A DNA stretch of 11,619 nucleotides. Origin: Saccoglossus kowalevskii (taxonomy: Eukaryota; Hemichordata; Enteropneusta; Harrimaniidae). Position 1 is the stretch's first letter. The number at the start of each line of letters is the position of its first letter. The notes below the pieces were generated by a model. It ran no database searches, was not told where the DNA came from, and saw only the letters and a list, made by a program, of their open reading frames with translations. Location: contig NW_003139320.1 in assembly GCF_000003605.2 (NCBI RefSeq), positions 155,655 through 167,273 on the forward strand. The letters run 5' to 3'. Positions 1-8,867 of the stretch are shown in pieces. A program made the position numbers and the translations under genes.

Positions 1-165
1 TCAAGTTTCCTGTTAGTATTATAAACTCCAATACTTGCGTCTATATTAGCTGATATCAAGTTTCCTGTTAGTATTATAAACTCCAATACTTGCGTCTATA
101 TTAGCTGATATCAAGTTTCCTGTTAGTATTATAAACTCCAATACTTGCGTCTATATTAGCTGATA
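1..165. repeat. 55-bp tandem repeat, three perfect copies, cut by window edge
   Basis: Three identical 55-bp units run 1-55, 56-110 and 111-165, and the match breaks at about 169. Every unit is base-for-base the same, so the copies are recent or homogenised. The array probably continues to the left of the window, so the true copy number is unknown. Within a unit, AGTATT and AATACT form a 6-bp inverted repeat, and CAAGT near the unit start is matched by ACTTG further on, so single strands could fold. 55 is not a multiple of three and the units contain stops, so this is not coding. It is a minisatellite or the edge of a larger satellite. Confidence 0.95.
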
Positions 166-325
166 TCAGTTTTGTTAAAATGCTTAAATTTCATTGCCAA
201 TTTGCTTGAATTCTTCGATTTGTGTAATACTATACACATATGGCATTTGTGGTACCATTGACAGCACATGGGGAACATGCACATGTAAAAAAATTGACCT
301 AGACAACTGGGATATTCATTTTTGC

Positions 326-486
326 TTAAAGGGGCACCTCCAGTTAAGTCTAATCTCACAACAAATTTACTTTTTGGATTAAAATTACAATGGATAACAA
401 AAGATAGATTAACATTGTAAACAACATAAACAATAGCGTCCCATGATTCTTTGGTGCACCAAAGGGCTTGGAAGGTTCCCCTTTAA
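326..486. mobile_element. Small TTAA-flanked MITE-like element (153 bp plus target sites)
   Basis: TTAA stands at 326-329 and again at 483-486. Immediately inside, the left end reads AGGGGCACCTCC (from 330) and the right end, on the opposite strand, reads AGGGGAACCTTCC (from 482). That is about ten matched terminal bases with one substitution, then one indel. TTAA target duplication is the hallmark of piggyBac-type transposition (established knowledge). The 153-bp body has no coding capacity, so if real this is a non-autonomous element moved in trans. A 16-bp palindrome sits near its right end, as subterminal repeats do in such elements. TIRs are short, so chance similarity cannot be fully excluded; the joint TTAA plus TIR symmetry is the main support. 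Confidence 0.6.
449..464. repeat. 16-bp perfect palindrome
   Basis: CTTTGGTGCACCAAAG equals its own reverse complement over all 16 bases. It lies 18 bp inside the right end of the TTAA-flanked element and may be a subterminal repeat of it. It could form a cruciform or a dimeric protein site; no known factor is assigned. Confidence 0.85.
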
Positions 487-2036
487 ATGAAAACTTTCTA
501 GTGTTTACTCATTTGTTATCACACTGTTCCTTTTGGCTCAGTATATTGCCTCGATGACAAAAAAAAAAGAATAATCATGCTTCAAAAAAAGTGCTATTGA
601 CTTTTAGGCTAGATCCTCGACTATTACGGTATATATAACATTCAATATATTTTTTTTTAGACTGTATCTATTCTGGATCAGAGGTTGACAATGACGGAGA
701 ACAAACTGAGAGAATGCCTTGACAATCAACAGAAAATAACGTTGCAAGTTCGGCCTAATGAGTAAGACTAAGTCATAGATTGCACATAAGAAAAAAAGAG
801 AGAGAGAAAACTGCCATGATCTCTTCTCAAACAAATGCCATTAAGATGTTCTTTTTGTACATATATTTATAGCTAGGTGACTAAAACTGTTGAGCACCTC
901 AATTTCTTTTGATACTTTCAAGTGTGGAGCAAGGACAACTTTCAACAATGTTAACTGGTAGTGATCAAAATAGTTGATGGATTCCCATGGAAACAGGCAA
1001 ATTAAATTACATTTGTGTACGGGTCAATAAGTTGGAAATGATGGTGCAAGCTCCTAGTACTATTTCATTGTGATTTATTTTGTACTCAAAAAGTCAAATT
1101 TATTATTGTTTTAGTACATACAGTATTTTCAATGATTATATCTTTTTTTAACTTTAAATCACAGATTGTAAAACTATTGCCTAGCTTTTGTTCACAAATT
1201 CTGTTATTTCGAAATTCAACATAAAAAATTTTAGAAAAATAAACAAAATTGGTAGGAAGTATTATGTAGAGTGTAATATATTGAAATGTTCACAACTACC
1301 AGCGCTGCTGGTGCTTCTGAAAGTAATCTTTTGACTAAATCCAGTCATTTGTCTGAATTTACCATATTAAATCTCAACATGATTGCTATGTTAGTTTGTG
1401 ATAAATCATTATTACAACTGTTTATATCGACTATGGATTAAATTTTATGGTAATGTGGTTTTATTCATTTGTTTATTCTCATTATATTACTCTCCCTGAT
1501 GTTTATATCATATGGTATTATATTTATTGTGATAATAAAAATCAGTCTGTTTACCGGTGATCCCATTTTAATGTTATGACTATAGTTGTAACAATTGTAA
1601 CTAAAAGTAGTCATTGTCTTCACTTCATTTTGTGTTCTTCTGGAACCAAACAAAATCAAATTTGGTAGCTGTTTTTGAAAAATATAGTGTCGTTTGTGTG
1701 GTTGTTGATTGCTGTGAAGTGTAGTCAACTCGCTCACAGTGCAGGCTTCTTCAAAAGTTATGAATATTGTTGTTGACGAACATCTACAGATGATTTTTGT
1801 TGCACTTGACAGTGATGTATCAGTGACAATGAAATACAAGGAAAATACTGATAAATCAGTTAAAAAACATTACGGCTTTTAGCGAATTGCATCTAAAATA
1901 AAATAATTAATATTTTTGATATTAATAATTGTATTTTTTTGTTCATCACCAAATGATTGCTCGTAGTTAAATGTAGTAAGCTGAGTCAACAAAATATGTC
2001 AACAAATTAGATGTTGATGAGTAAACAAGGTAATTA
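487..2036. other. AT-rich non-coding stretch, no gene seen
   Basis: Both strands are full of stops. I see only poly-A/T runs, a short GA run near 796-806, and a small hairpin, ACCAGC-GCT-GCTGGT at 1298-1312. The only sizeable open frame is 1465-1839 on the minus strand (124 codons). It has a low-complexity, chance-like composition and no recognisable motif, and I do not call it a gene. An 8-bp AT inverted repeat lies at 1906-1926. No tRNA-like B box was found. Confidence 0.6.
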
Positions 2037-2108
2037 TTGTGTTCACATTTTTAGTTTTGTTTCCTTTTTAATCAGTGTAACTTATGCAATCGAATAATGT
2101 GAACACAT

Positions 2109-2120
2109 TACACTAGTGTA
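2109..2120. repeat. 12-bp palindrome with second copy at 2529
   Basis: TACACTAGTGTA is a perfect palindrome. Its core ACACTAGTGT returns at 2529-2538. Both copies lie beside a GTGAACACA motif, but in swapped order, which ties the two sites together. Confidence 0.75.
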
Positions 2121-2367
2121 TTAAGAGGCTTATTATATATGGTGAGTTGAAAAGCCTCCTTGGAGAAGGGAGGGCAGCATCGGCAACCATTAGTAAGTGC
2201 TTTGATGTTCGAAACTGAATTTTAATGCTACAGTCACAGTATTTGCGTTTTACATATTTTGAATTAGATACTTGCAATATGTGTCAATTTTTAGACAGCT
2301 TAGTTTGTAAAATTGATCTGTATACGTTGTTGAACTCTAAATATGCTGCTTGATTCCAACAAGTTTA

Positions 2368-2390
2368 TATGTATGTATGTATGTATGTAT
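2368..2390. repeat. TATG tetranucleotide microsatellite
   Basis: A pure 4-bp periodicity (TATG/GTAT) runs for 23 bases, nearly six units. It is a simple microsatellite with no coding meaning. Confidence 0.95.
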
Positions 2391-2569
2391 ATTATTATGA
2401 CCCGTTGCATGACCCATTATTGCTTGTTTGTAATGCAGTAATGCATTGTCAACCGAAATATTGTCGATCTGAGAGTTGACACCATTGTGGCATTATTCAG
2501 TTACTGCCATATTTATGCCTCTTGTAAAACACTAGTGTGAACACAAGATTATGAGATCCTTATCTGTAA

Positions 2570-2784
2570 TTAGGGGTCGACCATTTTAAATCATGGGGGT
2601 GGTGGTGGTGGAAGATTTGTTGCAGAAACAAATTGAAGCTAGATACTAAAAGAAAAGAAAATTACGTGTTACGTGATGTACAAAAAAAATGTTGGCACAT
2701 TCAAGAAAAACAAAAATGTATGGACAGACAGAACACTGCAGAAAAAAATAATTAAACCCTTGATTTAAAATGGTTGACCCCTTA
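2570..2784. mobile_element. PIF/Harbinger-type MITE, 209 bp, with TTA target duplications
   Basis: The element runs 2573-2781 and is flanked by TTA at 2570-2572 and 2782-2784. The left end begins GGGGTCGACCATTTTAAATC and the right end, read on the other strand, GGGGTCAACCATTTTAAATC. Over 25 terminal bases there are two mismatches, at element positions 7 and 22. A 3-bp TWA target duplication with G-rich TIRs is typical of the PIF/Harbinger superfamily and its MITEs (established knowledge). There is no internal reading frame, so it would depend on a transposase supplied elsewhere. A short GGT run (2598-2611) follows the left TIR without a counterpart on the right, suggesting microsatellite growth after insertion. 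The two ends have diverged little, so the insertion looks fairly young. This is the best-supported mobile element in the window. Confidence 0.88.
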
Positions 2785-3840
2785 CTGTAGTAACTTATGC
2801 CAGAATAATTTTTCCTATTGAAAATGTGGTAATTGTTGCCACTTTCTAATAGTCATTTTGTTTTCCAATTGGGAATGGCAAACACTGCTATGTAAAGAAG
2901 TATTGGACACAAATATTGTACATAATATTCATTCCGAGTCATTTAGGAAATTTACAATCTCTATTAGTTTTTATAGTTTAGTAATTGCGTCAGATGCTTT
3001 GTCAGATTTCTGTAATTTCAGTGATGTTCAATGATTTACAATTAAATTCTCATTTAATAAATAAAATGTATTTTAACAACTAATTATGTTCATAAAAATA
3101 AATATGAGATATTCTCCAATATTTATGTTATTGTTTACCCAAATGAGGTCCATATATTCTCTGCACTGAATTAGTATCACGCTTATCAACTGTTTATTTT
3201 ATATCTTGTCCTTGGTGGCTCCTAATCGTGGCGACCTAGACAATTGTTGCAGGTCATTTTGTTTATTTTAATTTAAAATTGTCAGTAAAATGGAGCTTAT
3301 GTGTCAATTTTTTTATAAAAAAAATTTTTTGCTGAAATATTGACTGAAAACCTTAAAAAATATATATATAATGGCTCATCCGTGCTTTGTGACAACTATG
3401 ATAGATTGAATTTCTGTGACTTCATAACACGAGTACTGTAAATGTATTATTTATTCATAGGGTTTTAATTTCGCTATTTACACTGATGAAAAACATCCGC
3501 TAAATTAAATTTACATGGACACGTTAACAAACAATATAACTTGTTGTTTCTCTGCTAAATTTATGAATTTAAAACTTAGTGAAATGGTTGTACAGGTTAC
3601 AGGACTAAAATTTACCAAAATTGACACGCTGCCTTCTTAACACATCATCCACTAATGCAGTATTTCATTCAGGCTTTCAGCCGACTGTGTTAATATTTGT
3701 CACAGTCTTGTAAAATTAAAAGTGGCGTACACTCAAATACTTGTCACTTAAGTTTGGTTGTTGGAGACGAATATATATCCTATATTTCAACAGAGTGCCA
3801 CAGCATTACCTGTTGATGATTGGAATCTGCACAATTACGC
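2785..3840. other. AT-rich non-coding stretch with minor inverted repeats
   Basis: No open frame of note. Visible structure is limited to GACTGTG at 3683-3689 paired with CACAGTC at 3701-3707 across an 11-base loop, an imperfect palindrome bounded by GACCT and AGGTC near 3230-3252, and A/T runs at 3307-3331 and 3354-3370. The 15-mer TATGTGTCAATTTTT near 3298 also occurs near 2278, which may be chance in such AT-rich DNA. Confidence 0.6.
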
Positions 3841-3930
3841 GTTACATGGTAACAAGGCTGCTGAGATCAGCTGATGTATTTAATGCTATATAAAGGTTAC
3901 CACTGTGTATCATGCCATGTGTTACCAACA
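3841..3930 (+). promoter_or_regulatory. Candidate TATA promoter flanked by GTTAC motifs
   Basis: TATATAAAG at 3887-3895 is a very good match to the eukaryotic TATA consensus. It is bracketed by GTTACATGGTAAC (3841-3853, two 5-bp arms around ATG), GGTTACC (3895-3901) and TGTTACCA (3920-3927). The last pairs with TGGTAACA at 3847-3854 as an 8-bp inverted repeat enclosing the TATA box. GTTRCC-type dyads resemble RFX X-boxes, though none here is a full consensus match. No convincing exon follows, and TATA-like strings are common by chance in DNA this AT-rich, so confidence is low. Confidence 0.2.
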
Positions 3931-4252
3931 TTAGTCTGAATTACTACGTTGTGTGTAAAATATACTCAGTTCTAAAGCTTACAGTAAAAACCACCAGGAT
4001 TTCATTAAAATTGCTCTGGATGTTTTAAGATCAGAACAATTGCTTACCTAATTTGTTTCAAAATATTGTGTATTATCTGCAGAATGTTTGGCACCAGTCC
4101 AGACGTATTCATATTGTTTGAATATATTAATATGTCTGCAGGTAATCCACTATATTTTTGAAACAGTGCGTAATCCATTGTTCTTATCTTACACCCAGAG
4201 CAATCTCAGTAGTTTTCACTGTATCATTTCAAAGAAAGATCTGTCGTCTGTA

Positions 4253-4264
4253 TTTTTTTTTTTT
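4253..4264. repeat. Poly-T run (12)
   Basis: Twelve uninterrupted T residues. No target duplication or 3'-end of a recognisable retroelement is visible beside it. Confidence 0.8.
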
Positions 4265-4359
4265 ATTTGGCAGCCATCCAGATTTTGCTGCTAGACATCT
4301 GGCTTCAAATAATTTACGGGACTTAAACCTAAGACCATGACTGAACACGGTTTTAGCTT

Positions 4360-4399
4360 GGTTACTAAAACTTTTTTAGTGGCCGTGGTTTTAGTAACC
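4360..4399. repeat. 12-bp perfect inverted repeat (hairpin, 16-base loop)
   Basis: GGTTACTAAAAC at 4360-4371 is the exact reverse complement of GTTTTAGTAACC at 4388-4399. GGTTTTAG also occurs just upstream at 4339-4346, so the motif is present three times in about 60 bases. The loop carries a T run. This could be a remnant of a foldback element or an RNA hairpin; no function is assigned. Confidence 0.75.
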
Positions 4400-5724
4400 G
4401 TGGACTGAATGAGTATGTTGCGCAGTCGTATACCAAAAATACAACAGAAAAACGTGGCAGTGGTTTGTCTGTTTATTATACTGAATACCATAGGTCTGTG
4501 AGTTATCACGGAATAGTGTTTATTGCTTCCGCCACTAAACGCAATCACCTCGATTATCTGTATTTACCGTGTTGTACCAACCACAATAGGTCACTGTTTG
4601 TGTCTACAGTATGAATGAACCCTTGCCCTGTTTTGAGTTCAGCTAAGTTGAATGAAATTGGGGCAGGGGACGAGACTATCGAGACAGGACCTTAGTTATA
4701 GGCGGCGTCCATATATCTTGTAACTCAGAATTCGTGAAGACGCGATTCCAGTTGCTATACTAACTTGAAAGCCGTTAACGCCACTGTGTAACCGGGGTGT
4801 AACCTTGTTATTCTCAGTGTTTCAGTAACGTGGTCAATTCTATGGAAAACGCCATGTCATCCCATTTTGACAACTTTTTCTTACCAAATGAATCGAAAGA
4901 TAATTTTTTTTTTAAATCCGACAAATGTCTTTTAGATCGAGTACAACATTTGCACTAAAATAAATTAATTAATAAGTGTTGTTAACGATTTGGCACAATA
5001 ACTAGAATGTGATGCAGGGACAGGAGAATAATCTCACACGACCAGAGATTCCAGGCTAATTTCACGTCACTGGGAGAATTCCTGAACGATACTCATCATT
5101 TATTTCCTCATTCCTGACTATACAAGGATAGTCCGACATAGCCACAGTGTAGCCAGGTATTCAAGGCTGATCCATTCACTGATATGATAGTGACGTGGCA
5201 ATTTAGAAGTTTGAGGAACGCAAGCTCAGTGCTACCAACATGCATACTTTCAACACCCATACACATTATCGGCAATACCTGTTGAATTACATGATTTCGT
5301 TGTACATCTGTATCCAAATTTCACTTTCAGTATTTATTCACGTGATTACATTGCGCAGAAACAATTTCCAAGAAACCTACGCCAAATTATTTCTGACGCC
5401 TATTTCTAAAGATAGCGCATATTAAAGTGTATTGATATGAGTCACTGTTTATTGATAGAATAATATTGCTACTATGACAACCATCATACGAAAACGTGAT
5501 TAACAAGAGAAAAACGAAAGGACCGTACGTGCTTCGCTGGTTTTTGTTCCAGAAGTCTCTGGGGGTATTTGTATCAGATACTCGTACATCAATTGTGTAT
5601 GAACACCTTTTCCCAGAATAGATGTTGTTGACGCAAAAAGTCACATTTCCTGATGCTGTTATATTTAGGGCAACAACGACAGCAATCAACGGCACTATAA
5701 ACTACCTAGAATTCTCCGCGTTTT
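4400..5724. other. Non-coding stretch, no supported gene
   Basis: Slightly less AT-rich than its surroundings but without a convincing gene. An open frame on the minus strand, 5387-5695 (102 codons), starts with a hydrophobic run (MPLIAVVVAL) and has a second hydrophobic patch in the middle. It has no recognisable domain, and I could not find flanking splice signals that would make it an exon. A weak inverted pairing joins CCCTTGCCCTG near 4620 with GGGGCAGGGG near 4660. Nothing else stands out. Confidence 0.5.
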
Positions 5725-5894
5725 CTGGTGTATTTTTTTTTTCAAAAGTACGTTTCTCCTCTTTTTATTGGAACTTATTAAATTCTTAAGGTGTCTGTTG
5801 TATTTTTTTTTTCAAAAGTACGTTTCTCCTCTTTTTATTGGAACTTATTAAATTCTTAAGGCGTCTGTTGTATTTTTTTTCAAAAGTACGTTTT
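5725..5894. repeat. 70-bp tandem repeat, about 2.4 copies
   Basis: The string TATTTTTTTT followed by CAAAAGTACGTTT recurs at 5731, 5801 and 5871, a strict 70-bp period. The first two units are almost identical: GTGTCTG versus GCGTCTG at the unit end, plus differences at the first boundary. The third is partial, stopping after CAAAAGTACGTTTT, and has a T run two bases shorter. It looks like a recent local duplication; T-run slippage accounts for the length difference. Confidence 0.95.
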
Positions 5895-6524
5895 GCAATG
5901 AGTGATCAAAATGTCAAACCTGTCCCTAAAGTCTGGTAAAAGACAATTTATAGAGCTGTTAAGAATTCTATGAATCTTTGGAGATTATAGTCATCGACAT
6001 AAGTTCTCGCCCTCATTACCTGACAGCTAGTATACATATTTATTTGTTTCTTTATTTACTAGTATTTAAGAATTACACTATTTACGAAAAAAATATTAAC
6101 TACTCCAGCGTCAGAATTCAAGATAAATTATAATTTAACACAAACAATATCAATTATTAAAGTTGGTTCTTTCTATATATCGATGAAAAGCGTTATAAGT
6201 AGTCATTCAAAATGTTAATTAATATTCAAATTAGTATGCCCATATTTGTACCAAAACTGAACAGACCCTGTCTTGTCCGCGAGGTTATACTGAAACTTGT
6301 TTTCAACAACAAATGATTTTAAATTATCCACACGTGTATCTTGACTAATCTATGTCTGAATTTTGTGAATTTCTTTCGCATAATTCCGAAATCTATGTCA
6401 GTTCAACTTCAAACATTCTCCAGTACTGGGGTGCGAGTGTGCTAGAACCACGAACATATATTCACAGTTAGTCAGAACATGGAGGTTTATGGTCAGAAAG
6501 TCTTCTGCATGTTCCGGTAGCCTA
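5895..6524. other. AT-rich non-coding stretch, nothing recognised
   Basis: No open frame, tandem repeat or terminal inverted repeat was found on either strand. Composition becomes more GC-rich from about 6420 toward the following element. Confidence 0.6.
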
Positions 6525-6694
6525 ACTTTAAAGCGGGAGGGTCGTCACCTGCGCACGCGCGGGAATTGAGTCCCAAGTGACGATAACGACACACACTAAA
6601 AACGCAAAGGCTCATGGGTAGACGCTTGTTTGTAAACAGCGACACGCTATGGCCATCTACGCATGCGCAGGTGACGACTCCCTCGCTTTAAAGT
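6525..6694. mobile_element. MITE-like element with 35-bp terminal inverted repeats, 170 bp
   Basis: The left end begins ACTTTAAAGCGGGAGGG (from 6525) and the right end, on the opposite strand, ACTTTAAAGCGAGGGAG (from 6694). Both continue through GTCGTCACCTGCGCA, giving 31 of 35 matching bases. The interior is about 100 bp without coding capacity. Boundaries are ambiguous. Either the TIR includes ACTTTAAAG, leaving imperfect 5-bp flanks GCCTA and GCCTG, or the target site is the TTAA inside TTTAAA (6528-6531 and 6688-6691) and the symmetric ACT/AGT outside is fortuitous. The second reading would make it piggyBac-like. It is much richer in GC and CpG than its surroundings, which marks it as inserted DNA. 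A short open frame starting at 6649 begins inside the right TIR and is not credible. Confidence 0.8.
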
Positions 6695-7694
6695 GCCTGA
6701 GGAATGTCATACATAAACTTTCTTTTTTAAATGGGCCTGGCCCTAGTTTATATGATTTTGTAGCAAATTTACGACAACAGAATGTAAGCTATGGTCGACA
6801 CAGTACAGTCAGTGAGAATATTTGTCTGGTTTGAAATTACATTTTCAACTAGGTGGAATTACAATTCTTCCCAGTAATCTTACAAATGAACTAGAACGAT
6901 GTTGCCACTGATTAAATAAGTATTCTGTTTTGTTTTCCCTCCTTTGATTTCACAACTGAACCAAAATACGAGAATCATATTAATTTTTTTTTCTGTATAA
7001 AACTAACTGACGACTGTGATAAAAATGCCAAACAAATGGGCAGTCCATATGTTGGAGGTCCAAATACAAATGATGATCTGTGTCAATAAATACACTGTAT
7101 GCTACACCCCCACCGTGCAATGTTTTATAAATATTGGTATAGATTGGAAGTTCCGTGAAGAATGGAATTACGATCATATATCTAATGCCTGGCTTCGTCG
7201 TAGATTAACACATGTATACTGCAGCTATTTGGTGTTTTAAATATACAGATGCAGTTTTCTGTGTCAATTTGCATGCAAGCGATACATGTAGTGTGGTGCG
7301 CCCTTGAAATGTATACTTTACTTTTAAATTATTATATAATATGTAACGTTTAAATGTAGCAAACTTTAAACCTTGAGGAATCAGAAAACCGCCACACAAA
7401 TGTACTCTCACTGAATGAACGTATTGTCTTATTGTATTTATGCAAGTTCTCTCCTATACAGTAGACACAACAAACTTTCTAGTATTACATGCCTCGTCCT
7501 TCGCATTATCTGTAGTGTATTCATATCGCTATGGAAACATTTCCACCTCAGGATACAGTTGACATCGTTATATGTCGACTCGGAAAGGCTGACCCCGTTA
7601 TATCGTAACAAAAACAGATGCTGCCAGTATCTATAGATTTGAGCTCAAAAACGTGTCACCGGATTTAAAATGTTAGTTTTTATCTTTCAATATA
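6695..7694. other. AT-rich non-coding stretch, no gene recognised
   Basis: Several overlapping frames of 60-75 codons lie on both strands (for example 7016-7240 plus, 7205-7411 minus, 7415-7636 plus). None shows a domain, a consistent frame across the region or plausible splice boundaries. No repeat or TIR pair was found. Confidence 0.55.
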
Positions 7695-7727
7695 GTTGCC
7701 ATGGTTACAAAGGCAACAAATGTTGCC
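7695..7727. promoter_or_regulatory. GTTGCC/GGCAAC cluster, RFX X-box-like, with hairpin
   Basis: GTTGCCATGGTTAC at 7695-7708 matches the RFX X-box pattern (GTNRCC, short gap, RGYAAC) except for one base in the second half-site. GGCAACA (7712-7718), two bases, then TGTTGCC (7721-7727) forms a perfect 7-bp dyad. So three half-sites are packed into 33 bases, unusual in this AT-rich setting. Binding by an RFX-type factor is inference only; a simple hairpin or chance is also possible. Confidence 0.3.
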
Positions 7728-8050
7728 AGGTGCGGTTCACATGTGCGTCGCAGAAAAAAAAAACATGTTGATTATAACTGTGACAGAAAATTTACTGCAT
7801 TTTAAAATAGTTTGTGATTTTTGTTTGTCTGTCTTTATTATTATGGCAATTGCGACACACTGGCAGATTGAGTCATTATTAGTGCCCTCTACCATAAAAT
7901 TACGACAGCACACATTTTGTTTTATTATTTCACCATTAAAAAAACAGTGCAGATTCGCTTAGTTTTGGACTAGATTTGTTATCCAGATTGAAGTTTCTAT
8001 ATATTTTTTATTTTATTTATCCCCTATCAATTTGTTCTTCCTCAAGTAGT
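7728..8050. other. AT-rich non-coding stretch
   Basis: Poly-A and poly-T patches and several AATAAA-like strings, but no gene. The 88-codon frame 7696-7962 overlaps the GGCAAC hairpin and shows no domain. TTTTATTTTATTTAT near 8006-8020 is a degenerate prelude to the TTTA microsatellite downstream. Confidence 0.55.
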
Positions 8051-8065
8051 CACCCCGGCCCGGTG
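8051..8065. repeat. GC-only-cored 15-mer abutting the microsatellite
   Basis: CACCCCGGCCCGGTG is nearly self-complementary (CACC and GGTG ends, CCGG inside) and lies directly against the start of the TTTA array. An abrupt GC block at an AT repeat boundary could be the end of an inserted element whose tail grew into the microsatellite. No matching A/B boxes or target duplication was seen to prove this. Confidence 0.4.
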
Positions 8066-8277
<212 letters not shown>

Positions 8278-8867
8278 GACATTAGAGAAGCGTGAGTCGT
8301 ATTTTTGTTGCCAATATATTCATAACGGCTTACTATACATGGATTAAAAAATGGACTGATGGCAATTAAATAGCGGTAATAAAAATACAATAAAGAGATA
8401 AATGATATAGACATCACATCGCACGGTAAAAAAATACAAGTGGTGTGAAATATACAATAACGATGACTTCGAACTGTGTTGGTAATTTATTACGTTATGT
8501 TATTTTTTAGGATTGGGATCAGAGTATACGACTGCCAGAGTGCTCATTTAGTTAAACAGGCTGTAATATATTTTACCTAAATAAAAAAAATACTAGATCG
8601 ATCCATCTTCTGTGAGAACCCGGTATAATTAGCACTGTTATAGTATAATTATCGAGAATCTAATTATTGCGTGTGAATGTACGGCGATAAAATAATCTTG
8701 AAATGAACCTCATCTGTTTTAAGGATATTTAATGTTTATTCCTCATAGACGGAATAACATTCAAGTACGACATGACCTTGTTCGAGTACGTGTGCAACTC
8801 ACAAACATAAATAAATATTGTTAATTTGTAATTGTCACGTATATGTCTATAATTAGTATACACATGT
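8278..8867. other. AT-rich spacer between microsatellite and satellite
   Basis: No gene or element. From about 8780 the words CACGTATA, GTATACAC and ACATGTAGT begin to resemble the satellite monomer, suggesting badly decayed units before the first clear copy at 8868. Confidence 0.55.

Larger units (their letters stand above)
2037..2546. repeat. GTGTTCAC / GTGAACAC inverted-repeat cluster, possible ~510-bp element
   Basis: TTGTGTTCACA at 2037-2047 has its exact 11-bp reverse complement at 2536-2546. A longer local partner, AATGTGAACACA at 2096-2107, pairs perfectly with 2038-2049 (12 bp). The 12-bp palindrome TACACTAGTGTA follows at 2109-2120, and its 10-bp core ACACTAGTGT recurs at 2529-2538, overlapping the right-hand GTGAACACA. 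ATTAT occurs just left of the first arm (2033-2037) and two bases beyond the last (2548-2552), a possible but imperfect target duplication. This may be a degraded non-autonomous transposon with nested ends, or two unrelated short inverted repeats. The motifs are seen directly; the element is inferred. Confidence 0.35.

Noticed and set aside
1465-1839. 124-codon open frame on the minus strand, the longest non-repeat frame.
   Set aside because: A rough estimate from stop frequency in AT-rich DNA makes one such frame over both strands of 11.6 kb unsurprising. Its protein is rich in I, N, T and S without any motif, and no splice or promoter signals fit.
2075-2192. Possible exon between a pyrimidine-rich TTTCCTTTTTAATCAG acceptor and a GTAAGT donor.
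   Set aside because: All three forward frames contain stops and the segment overlaps the inverted-repeat cluster, so at most it would be a non-coding exon.
3683-3707. Hairpin with TTAATATT in the loop, recalling a rolling-circle replication origin.
   Set aside because: The loop lacks the conserved origin nonanucleotide, there is no Rep-like frame nearby, and the 7-bp stem can arise by chance.
5387-5695. 102-codon minus-strand frame starting MPLIAVVVAL, the most protein-like of the open frames.
   Set aside because: The hydrophobic start and cysteines are not enough. No domain is recognised and no clear splice sites or neighbouring exons were found. A BLASTP or transcript hit would reverse this.
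6649-6834. 61-codon plus-strand frame.
   Set aside because: It starts within the right TIR of the 170-bp MITE-like element and runs into unrelated flank.
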